The position numbers and the translations under genes are program-made. The notes beneath the pieces were generated by a model. That model was not told where the DNA came from. It ran no database searches and saw only the letters and a list, made by a program, of their open reading frames with translations. A DNA stretch of 64,000 nucleotides from Fallopia convolvulus (lineage: Eukaryota; Streptophyta; Magnoliopsida; Caryophyllales; Polygonaceae): contig OZ024736.1 in the NCBI GenBank assembly GCA_964016875.1, positions 36,798,707-36,862,706 on the forward strand, in the 5' to 3' direction. Positions 54,955 through 64,000 of this stretch are shown piece by piece (within the stretch, counting starts at the first letter, position 1; every line of letters begins with the position of its first letter).

Positions 54955-57900
54955 AAAACTTTTAACAAAAAGTCTACGTGGTAACTTTAAGGTTCGACAT
55001 TATTTATGAGGTGTATCAATTTTTGACGTAATTTATGTGGTAACCCTGAGGTTAATACGAAATTTGCCTCATATCCAAAATAGTTAAAGTTAACATTTAG
55101 CGTTAACTTCAATTTATAAGAAAAAAAAAGCAAAATTGAAATTTTAAAAAGTAAAAATAAAACATGTTAATTTTATTCGAGTGAACACATATGATTTTTT
55201 CCCCTCAGTTGTCATAGTGGAGAAGACGACGTAAAACATGTTAACTATTAACTATTTTGGATATGAGGTAAATTTCGTATTAACCTCAGGGTTACTGTAA
55301 CACCCCCTTTCTACCCTGGAGGTATTACCGCCAGTAACCTCGATTAAGACTAAACCGAAGCTACCCAAAGCTTTAAACTGACTGAACAAACTAAAACAAA
55401 CATTACAGCGGAATAAATACAATTGGTCTTATACAAACCTTAATCCAAAAAGATTAAATAAATAGCACAACCTTCTATTTAAACAAAATCTCCATCCAGT
55501 CTTCCATAAGCTCTTATTTCTGAAATTCAGCTTCACTTTGAAGTAGTTCAACCATGATCTTCACTCAAGTATAATCATTGAAAACCTTTCTTCAACTTCT
55601 GGAGTTTCAAACATCTGAATCCGCCTCTTGAATCAACTTCTAAGAAGAACCTGATGTATCGTATACAACGGTGGACACCAGCCGACCATATAAAAGAAAA
55701 GAAGATGGACGGGTTAGTCTAATGATAGACTAGCAAGCGGAGAATCTAACTTGTTTCTTATGGTTGTAACTAAACATATTGGCATCCAAATCCGAATAGA
55801 CTCGGATCATGATCCAACAGTTAGCAGTCTTATAGAGGATAAAAAGAAGACTCGCATAATCAAGAGAGAGAACACCACCGCTTGTGATTTCTTTTAAGAA
55901 GCATAAACAATTGTTGGGAACTCATATTAATCACATAACATTTTGAAAAGCCTCCATCGACTAATCAGATTCACTTAATCAAAGTTTGATTAAGAATCAT
56001 TCATAACCGGGAGCAAGAATGGAGCAAGAATGGCTTCCCGACTGGACGAACCATTCAGGTATATTAATGTGCCTAACGCACTTATCTTATATTACTTTCA
56101 AAACTTTTCACAACCAAGTTGGTGGCTTTTAATCGGCTCAAACTACCGCCGAAATACTCTGGTATTGTAGAGATCATCAGAGTATTTCATCCATGGTCAT
56201 CTACCCTGTACCGAGATCACAGGACTTAAGCTATCCTTTATCCCTCATTTGTTTTGCATATGGTGAGGTAGAGATCCCAGAGGCCTATTACCAGGTCATC
56301 TACACTACACCGTGCCGAACCTGCACTTAGCTAGAGTGCACCTCAAACCCCTTGCACTAAGAGCAAGGGAAGAGTCATGACTCACCAATAGGATTAGGCC
56401 CCTCCTAATGCAATATTGTTTTAAAGAGAGGATATGGAACCACGTTCCCCTCCCTGAAACTACCTTAATAAATAACAAAGTCTCAGCGAGAGACAACAAA
56501 CAAGGTCACATATAACGGACCTAAATCCAGTTCTAGCGCAAAACTGAATAACAACATGGTCATTATTTCTAACAAATATAACAACCTATCATAATTTATT
56601 AATCATACAAGTTGTTCCCAACTTAAATATTAAATGGGATCCAATTCCTCATTTAATAACAATAACGCAAGAGAGAATCGTCCACTTGCCTTAGAAGGCG
56701 TGCTCAAGTCCTTAGCAATTCCAACAGTAATCTTTATCATCCTTCTGACAAATATAACAAAAGGATTTCTCAGCAACGAGCTCACAAAAACACTTCTTAG
56801 TTGTATTCTCAACTCCTACAACTTCCTAATCGATAAACGATTTAATTTCCGAATATCGATATATAATAAATCCTTAGTTATCATGCTTCAAGGAACCATC
56901 TTGGCGGAATTATAACTAATTATCCGCTTCACTTTTGAAACAATTTTCTAAATAAAAATTGTTCATCAGCAACAGTTCTTAAAGGTTACCAAATTTCAGA
57001 TCAAACGGATTAACAACGAATCCCGAGTAATTATCCGAAGTCCTTTACCTGCCAATCGGTATCCAAAACTTGTATTCGCTATAACGGAAGATCCGGACGT
57101 CCGTTTCCCGAGCGGTTTGAACCTGTAGGACCGTATCAACGTCAAGATTATAAAAATCATAAATTTAATTAGCAAAGCGGAACTGAAAGGCCCTTACGGT
57201 GGCTCCGCAATCAACCCGCTAATTAATTTCGATCGTATATACCTTCACTCGAGCCCATGGCTCGTTTGGCTCGATCATGGCTCGATCCTCGAGCCCGAGG
57301 GTGGCTGGGTGTTGCCCGAAAGCGGCCCTTGCTATGGTTGGTGGTCGGAGGAGCTACCAATCGCCGGCGACGTCGCGCGGCGTGGCAATAAGTTGACCGG
57401 CGATGAAGAATTCGAATTCATTTCCCTCCCCCGGTCTGCTACTCCACTGCTGCTCTTCTCCCTCTCGAACTCGGCAGCGGAACCTGCTGGGGTGCTGCCT
57501 GGTGGTTGCAGCTCAAGGTGGCCAAGGAGGAAGCCGGCGGTGCCACGCCAAAACAGAGGCGAGGCAGAGGAAATGAGCGTCGGCGGTGAAGACCGAATTC
57601 TTTCTCCCTGGTGCGTCGTTCCGACCTGATTCATCTCTCTGGTTGGTTCTGTTCCAACAGCCACAAGCTCCCTAAACAAAAGAGGAAGAAGATGGAGGTG
57701 GGCGGGGCAGAAAAGGCGGAGAAGAAGACTGCCGTTGATGAAGAATTCTTTCCCCAATCCGTCGACGTCCTGATTCACTCTCTTGGACCTTTCTTCTGTT
57801 TCGATTCAAATGGGTATACATATCCAAAAAGAAATTGCGGCTCTTCCTTCCCCATTAAGCAATTAAGAGGGTCGGCTTACATAATTTCCCGTTTCGAATC

Positions 57901-58390
57901 GGGACTCGCGTTAAAGCGGTAAAATTATGTACCTCGGGTGAAAAAACTTACTAAACGAAAAATGTTCCGTAAATTATGTAGACCAATAAAACCAATTTTC
58001 CATGATTTTATCACGCTACCTTCAATTTTAAGGCTTTCGTTTTGTATTTTAAATCCTTTACAGTACATAATTAAAAAGACGGCTTATCCAATAAATATTC
58101 TTTTTCCATTGAAAAATCCTAGAATCCATACCGATCCTTAAAATCATTTCTTTGTGATTTTAGGATATCACCAACAATTTTCTAGGATTTAATCTCCAAC
58201 AAAAATATTGGATTAAGCGTTAAAACTGACCAAAAAGGTTAAAAGGATATCCGAGAAAAATTCAAAAATATCCTTAAAAACTGCAGTTATTACAGTTACA
58301 ACATGAATTACATCAAAGATTGGTACACCTTATAAATAATGTCGAACCCTAAGGTTACCACGTAGAATTTCCGAACTTTTAATCTATATC
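54955..58390. mobile_element. Fold-back element split by a solo LTR
   Basis: The left arm (54,960-55,105: CTACGTGGTAACTTTAAGG, CGACATTATTTATGAGGTGTA..) and right arm (55,236-55,295 plus 58,300-58,390) are inverted copies. The intact element would be about 435 bp. The solo LTR 55296-58294 sits inside the right arm. A decayed relative is at about 23,360. Ends and target duplication not resolved. Confidence 0.75.
55296..58294 (+). mobile_element. Solo LTR, 2,999 bp, same family as the one at 27,140
   Basis: Perfect 5-bp duplication GTTAC (55291-55295, 58295-58299). Begins TGTAACACCCCCTTTCTACCC and ends GCAGTTATTACA. Matches 27140-29899 (opposite strand) along its length, with some insertions, e.g. 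around 56,020-56,450. ORFs at 57,309-57,922 are not conserved between the two copies. Confidence 0.9.
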
Positions 58391-58430
58391 TTAACCATAA
58401 TTGAAGATAAAAATTCACATGATAAAAAAA

Positions 58431-59496
58431 GGGATTTTCCTTTTGGTGCCCTTCAGATTTGAACTTTTTCTTTTGGTGCCCAAAAAAAAAACTTATTCCT
58501 TTTGGTACCCTTCTAGTTTTACAAAAGTTCCAACCGTAACCTAAAATCACTATATATCCAAGTTCCATCCAATTTTCACCAATTTCCGTTACAAATTTAT
58601 ACAAAAAAAATAAATAAAAATCATTCATCCAATTTTGGTGCCGGAAAATCCACCTTCACGCACCTTCACGCACCCTCAATGCTCGAGGAGATCGGCGAGG
58701 TAATTGTTGGCGTAATTGAGCGGTGGTTCGAGCGTCTGGCGAACGGAGGCGGAAATTAGAGATCGGACGATCCCGGATTGAAGTAATAGATACCTTGAAT
58801 TTGAGATGCGGGAAGGTGGATCGAACTAAGGTTTCGAGATTTGTCTCAGAGAGACAACAAAGATATTCTCAAGGCAGAGAGAGTGCCGGAGGACGAAGTA
58901 GACGGCGGCGACGGATCCCGAAGGTACTCGATGTCGAGGGTGATGGTGACGTGGACCAGCGAAGGGTCACAGACGGAGGTGCATTCGGAGGCATTGTGAA
59001 ACGGTTGCGCATGTCGGAAGGAGAGGGGTGCCGGGTGGGATTGGGCGGTGGCGGAGAGGCGACGGAAGTGGGAGGAGGATCGAATGGCCTCGGCAGGCAG
59101 AAGAGTATCATGACAATGGCCAAGGAGAAGAAGTCGGAGAATCGTATGACCCATACCAACTTGGGCGGGCAAAAATGGCAGTGGTGGCCTTTGGGATGAT
59201 TCTTCCTCTGGTTGTTTGGCCGGATTGGAGGAAATCGGCCGATATTGATTCGAGGAAGACGAGGGGTACCCAATATCCATACTGAAAATGTAAAAATAAG
59301 GTTGATAGACTTTTAAATTTTTTTTATATAAATTTTTAACTGAAAATTATAAAAATTGGATGGAATTGGGTGTATGTTTACTTTAGGCTACGGTTGGTAC
59401 ATTTATAAAACTAGAAGGGTACTAAAAAGAATACGTTTTTTTTATGGGCACCAAGAGGAAAAATCTAAACCTCGAGGGCACCAAAAGGAAAATTCC
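58431..59496. mobile_element. Element with ~190-bp terminal inverted repeats and GC-rich cargo
   Basis: The left arm (58431-58620: GGGATTTTCCTTTTGGTGCCC, TTCTAGTTTTACAAAAGTTCC, ATCCAATTTTCACC) is the imperfect complement of the right arm (59305-59496). The 650 bp between them is much richer in G+C than its surroundings and carries overlapping open frames on both strands. Long inverted repeats around gene-like cargo suggest a Pack-MULE-type element. AATTCAC occurs outside both ends (58412-58418, about 59510-59516) and may be a remnant of the target duplication. Confidence 0.65.
58723..59199 (+). other. Open frame in the GC-rich cargo (origin unknown)
   Basis: 158 codons plus strand, Arg/Gly-rich. 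The opposite strand is also open (59280-58846, 144 codons, Ser/Pro-rich). The minus frame looks more like plant coding sequence in composition, but I recognise no domain in either. Likely a captured fragment of a host gene; not called as a working gene. Confidence 0.35.
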
Positions 59497-59568
59497 TAAA
59501 AAAATGCAATTCACTTGTAATGTATTCAATGAAGGCCTGAATTACGTTAAAACAAGGATATCTACAAC

Positions 59569-61251
59569 TAGATCGGGGTCTGATTTTGGAACCATCGTTT
59601 TCGGTTTCATCGGACCCAAGAATTTCCCGGTGTTGTTCCGGTTCAAAGGTTGGTTGTTTCTGGTTCTAGAATCGGAAATATTTAAAAAAATAGAGTTTCT
59701 ATTAGTCAGATAACAAAAACCGCAATCGCAGTTTTGATTGAAATTGGCGGGTGATAGCTTGCATATAGGTAGTGTTTAGGATGCATGTTTCTGTTTCTTT
59801 TGCGTTGTTTTTAGGTAGTTTTAGTATCTTAGAGTGTCTAGGAGTTTTGGGTTTTTGCACTTGCTCTATGTTGTTTTACATGTCGTAAAGCGAACAAGTA
59901 TGAAAGGAATGGAAACCAGGGAAAGAACGCTTGAATTCGGGCCATCCATTGGAGTTGTTGTCTCGATACCTCTGTCTTGTAAGAGCTCGTTCGGGAGCTA
60001 TAGTGGTCTCATGAAGTTGAATTTCTTTTCGTTGGAAATCTAATTCAAAGATATCTACAATTCATGTTTTTACTCCGAGTCCAAATTCCAACTCGAAGGG
60101 AGTCAAAACAGCCCCCGAAGTGTAACCTGAATGTTGAATCGAGGGGTGCTGATTGCGCTGGCAGCAGGGGCCTTTCCTGGACGCGAGAATCAAATCTACG
60201 AGTTAATTATTATCCTAGTATTATTATATTAGGTTTATATCTTTTGTATTTATGCTGTTTGGACCTAGTTTCCTTCTTTATATTAGGGTTTTTAGGGAGA
60301 AGAAACTCTCATCTATCTAATTCTAATTATCATACTTTTCATTCTAAGTTTTACATATTTTCTATGGAGAACTAAGCCCTTGTGCTTAGTCAGACAATTG
60401 AAGCATCGTTTTGATTAAAGTTGTGAGATTTAAAATTCCTTATCTATTGCATGGATTTAATCTTCTCTCTTACTCCAATGTTTATGATTTATTTCAACAG
60501 TTTCTAGCTTGATCAACTAGGGTTTGTTGTTATTGAATCTATTACTAGATCTAGAGTGTTACTGGTTGAGCATTTCTAGATTGAAGTAGCAACTGTATCG
60601 TACTAGTATTTGGTTGTGCTAGTCATATGTAGAAGATATTTGATTTACATTCTAGGGTAAAAGCTGGTTGTTTTATGCTATCTATTATATTCCTATCCTT
60701 AACGTTGCTATTAAACTGAATCATTGATGGTTTTATGGTTGTTTAAATAGTTAGAACTAATAGTATCTGGTTGTGTTGTTAGTTAGAATTGAAAAGGAAT
60801 TGGAAATCCATTGCATGTGATATTGAAGTGAAATCAATGATCAACTTGTCATACGATTGTGGATATTTGTTTGCCTAAGCTATCTTCTCAAATATTGTTA
60901 TTTACAAACTTTATTGTTTTGTTAGTTTTGCGTGATCTATACTTTGTTTCAATCAACAACTTCCTTTTTACTGAAGTTTGACACAAAACTCATTACAAAA
61001 GATAAAACATGTCTCCTTGTGGATTCGACTTGGACTTCCTAAAGACTACAGTTCTTAGTTAGTTTGGATTCTTTTGCATAGCCGTCATTTGTACGACCAT
61101 ATTCACCGTTATCAGCGGGACATGGGTTCGGGAACCGGGACCAGAATTGTAGTTGGAACTAAACTGGCGGTTCAGATTCCGTACATTTTCGATTCTATAA
61201 CAGTTTCAAATGGGACGATTTCCCGGTTCCACTGAACCAAACCCATGTCTA
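59569..61251. mobile_element. Non-autonomous hAT element (315 bp) split by a solo LTR
   Basis: Perfect 8-bp duplication TCTACAAC (59561-59568, 61252-61259). Ends TAGATCGGGGTCTG and (complemented) TAGACATGGGTTTGG. The interior has GGTTCCGG-type words and AACCGCAATCGCAGTTTT, a CpG-decayed form of the CCGCGATCGCGG palindrome of the 4-kb hAT. Without the LTR and its duplication it is 315 bp. No coding capacity. Confidence 0.85.
59752..61114 (+). mobile_element. Solo LTR, Tat/Athila family, 1,363 bp
   Basis: Perfect 5-bp duplication GCGGG (59747-59751, 61115-61119). Begins TGATAGCTTGCATATAGG and ends CATATTCACCGTTATCA. Same family as 18356-19703 (opposite strand). Contains the 'ttgtggattcgact' segment typical of these LTRs near 61,015. 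Confidence 0.92.
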
Positions 61252-61259
61252 TCTACAAC

Positions 61260-62652
61260 AATCATTTAACTCTTCTATGGACAAATTCAAATTCCTTTAA
61301 CTACATTAATCAATTAGTAGATATTACCTACCTCGATTTCAATAAATTTAAGTTTAAGGCATTTGGCTTTAAAAATGCTTTTTCTAAGAGCTAAAGCTTC
61401 ACTTATTAAGATTGTATTTTTTCAACAATTTGTTATATATATTAGATGCCTTTGCCCATCCGATGGACGGGATAGAATTTTATGTCTATGGTTATTGATT
61501 TTATAAGTGGACATAGATAAATGTGTATATTACTTGAATTAGAATAGAAATGAAAAATATATGTGTGATTTGATGAAAAAAGTAATGAAAGAAAATTGGA
61601 TTTAAACCTTAATTTTGAATGGTTGATTTGATGTAGAAAAAATATATTACTCTGTATGAGTCATAAGTATTTGTTTATGAAAGGTTAATCATATAGATAT
61701 AATTATATAGTTGTATGATTATAATTGATGTAATGTTATATTTTTTCGTCCTTTGTATTTTTAGTGTCATGTATTTCAGTTGTGATGTTTTCTGGTGTAT
61801 GTTTAATTTTGACATTTTCATAAACCAACTTGCTTATATTTTTCCCAGTTTAGTTAGATTATAATTTGGATTCATTTTTATCACTAATGTACGATGAGAA
61901 ATATGAGACCGTTTATAGTAAGAAAGAAGTGTTTTTAACTTAAATAATTTTTTTCAGTATTTATTAGAAGTCTTTTGTATTTTAGAATTTTTTTAATTAT
62001 TATTTCAATAAGGAGAAGATTGTGTAAACTTAACAAGATATATTAATAGGATAATTAATTTGTGTTTAATGAATAGAACATTTATTGTTCTTGAGAGGGA
62101 GAGTTTTTATAGTTGTAAAGATACTAATGATTGATTGTTTATTTTTAATGATGAATCCAAAAACTACATCACAATTTTAAAACGTCATTAAAATTAATTT
62201 TGTTGTAGTTAGGTGTTGATCTTTGCTATGCTATATTTATTTATTTTTCTTTGTCGATGGTTGGTCACATATTATCAAAATAATTTGAGGTTGATAGTAG
62301 ATTATCAATTCCACCCTAAATTATATATTTGTTTTGAAGAGATAAGATTTCGATATGATAAATATGCTTGATAAACTGAGAGGCCATCAAAACATGACAA
62401 TCGAAACAACTAGAAAGATCTAAGAGCGAGAGACATAAACCCGAGCAAGCTAGATAAGTACAAGCACTTAAAGAACAAAACAAGGAACGAGTAAAGGAGA
62501 AGGGTGAGTAAAGCACTAAAAACATATACATAGTGCCATTGGCAAGACGGTCAACCCGAAAAAAAACCCAAGGGCAATGCGAAAAGGACCAATGTCATTC
62601 CCTCCATCCGGGATAAAGGATCTTCAAGGGCCTTGAAGCACAAAGATGATTG
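61260..62652. other. AT-rich intergenic stretch, no gene seen
   Basis: No repeat family or exon recognised. From about 62,330 the minus strand has short open frames without known domain. Confidence 0.35.
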
Positions 62653-62660
62653 TGCCTAAT

Positions 62661-62972
62661 CAGGCCCGTCTAACCATGCGGTGCATGTCGTTCTTCATAA
62701 CAGAGCCCCAAAAATGTTGGGGGCCCAATATTTCCACACAACTTTGTACTGAGTGTATATGTGTAACTTATTTTGGTCCCATTGTTTTTTTAACATATTG
62801 GAGATACTTATATATTAGTGTTTTTTTTGGAAGAAATTGAGTTATTCTCCCACTCTTGGCAGATGGCCCGCATGTCACATAATCATAAATTCACAATAAA
62901 TTTTTTAAAATTTATAATTGGGCCCAATATTAGTAATTGCACAGGGCCACCAATATTACCGGGACAGCCCTG
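62661..62972. mobile_element. Short hAT MITE of the CAGGG type, 312 bp
   Basis: Perfect 8-bp duplication TGCCTAAT (62653-62660, 62973-62980). Ends CAGGCCCGTCT and (complemented) CAGGGCTGTCCCGG match the Ac-like CAGGG terminus. No coding sequence. Distinct from the TAG-ended hAT family elsewhere in the window. Confidence 0.9.
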
Positions 62973-62980
62973 TGCCTAAT

Positions 62981-64000
62981 ATAACTCGGTTTGCAACCTA
63001 GACTCAGTTCCAGGTTTCTAGAGAAGTACACACAAACTAGAGTAACCTGCCAACAAAAAACGCACGCACATCAAAATGGATAGCCACAAACACAAACAAA
63101 GAAAACCTAACAAAGGGCACAAGCCCAGAAACAAAATAAAAGCTAAAACAAGAATTTTGAAAATAAGTTAGGCCGGAAGGCAGAAGCCCAACCCAAAAAG
63201 CCAAAGACTTGAACACATTGACAAGAACCAAACTCTTAGACATCGTCGACAATCAAAGACGATCAAAACAAATGAAAATAAAAGAAGTCGGATCCAACGG
63301 AAATGTTCGAGGAGAATGTGAAAATTAGGATTGAATTGTTAAATCTTGAGACAAGACATCTTGAACAAGTGATCAGAGCCAGCCGCCAAGGACTAATCCA
63401 AAAAGCGGAGCACAACCAAAACCCATAAAGGTTGATGAGATGGATTGGAAATAGTTAGCGACACATAACAACAGAGACCAATCGAAAGAAAAGGATGGGA
63501 AAGGAGACGTCGACAAAGTGCACATGTCAGTAGAGGTAGAAAAGAAGTGTATAAACATAAGGGGTCAATGAATCTAAAAAACCGGACAACAAACTTCGAA
63601 ACACATAACATAGCTCGCAAATGACGAAAAGATCGGTTTAGATCTAGAGCTTTAGATCAATAGAGAAACAATCAACCGTAAGTGCTTTAGAAATCTCAAA
63701 TCACACTATCAATTTGTCAAATTTTGTTTGAAAATTTTTGATGCTTATTCTCCCCTTGATGAAAGGAATAGAAAACATATGACAATTGAGAACATCTTGT
63801 ATCATGATTAAGTTGCTTCTCCATTAGATATTAGGGTTCTTGTTGTATAGTATCAAATCAGAGGTCATATAAAAATGAGATTCATTCTCTCATTAAAGGA
63901 AAAGTCTTCTCGGTAAAAGAACATGCATTCTCAGTAGTGGATTAAATTATACTCCATATTTAATTTGTTTTGTAATAATTATTAAATATTTATTTTCATA
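62981..64000. other. Intergenic stretch to the window end
   Basis: Continuation of the sequence interrupted by the MITE. Minus-strand frames at 63,037-63,620 are open for 60-75 codons but show no known domain. Possibly old retroelement DNA. Confidence 0.3.

Noticed and set aside
57309..57922. Open frames of about 100-150 codons on both strands
   Set aside because: Within the second solo LTR in the same GC-rich part; frames do not match the first copy and no domain is recognised.

Overview
This is a 64 kb piece of an AT-rich plant nuclear genome, almost certainly a eudicot. It carries an Aux/IAA auxin-response gene and a TRM/DUF4378 gene, both with ordinary plant introns, set in a dense nest of plant transposons: Ty1/copia, Athila/Tat-like and chromovirus-like LTRs, an RTE-clade LINE, hAT elements, Stowaway and Tourist MITEs, a Helitron and tRNA-type SINEs. 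I see nothing bacterial or organellar, no CRISPR array, no rRNA and no convincing functional tRNA gene. Species cannot be named from the sequence.

Layout. 0-5 kb: 3' end of a Tat/Athila-like element with its LTR, a probable reverse solo LTR and a Stowaway MITE. 6.9-8.8 kb: four-exon Aux/IAA gene on the minus strand (254 aa as modelled). 9.1-15.8 kb: a structurally complete, young Ty1/copia element 322 bp upstream of the Aux/IAA start codon (379-bp LTRs, six transitions apart, GGTTT target duplication, open gag and pol). 17-20 kb: reverse-strand Athila-type gag relic broken by a 361-bp hAT derivative and a 1,348-bp solo LTR. 20-27 kb: a further LTR with a tRNA-Met type primer site, Stowaway MITEs, a well-delimited 561-bp Helitron, a fold-back element and a 183-bp tandem duplication. 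27-39 kb: reverse-strand copia relics in an LTR-internal-LTR-partial arrangement. The partial copy was split by a 2,760-bp solo LTR and by a complete 4,031-bp hAT element. 39.6-43.8 kb: decayed RTE LINE. 44.7 kb: Tourist MITE. 50.5-52.7 kb: TRM/DUF4378 gene on the plus strand. 55-61 kb: second nest (fold-back element holding a 2,999-bp solo LTR, a TIR element with GC-rich cargo, and a short hAT holding a 1,363-bp solo LTR). 62.7 kb: 312-bp CAGGG-type hAT MITE.

The most interesting object is the hAT element at 29,991-34,021. It has a perfect 8-bp target duplication (AACATAGG) and an uninterrupted 757-aa BED-hAT transposase with candidate D/D/E residues. It also has a second small gene encoding only a BED zinc finger (67 aa), with its own promoter-like region and a near copy of the transposase gene's 3' flank. 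Both genes lie downstream of arrays of a 12-bp palindrome (CCGCGATCGCGG) and of motifs matching the plant G2/M-phase MSA element. Two short hAT elements elsewhere in the window (17.0 and 59.6 kb) share its GGTTCC-rich composition and decayed forms of the palindrome, and look like non-autonomous relatives. A self-regulating transposon in which a BED-only protein competes for the palindromes is an attractive but untested reading.

Target-site duplications were read directly from the sequence for nine elements, so much of the insertion order can be stated. Exon boundaries are inferred from splice consensus and protein-family continuity, without transcript data.
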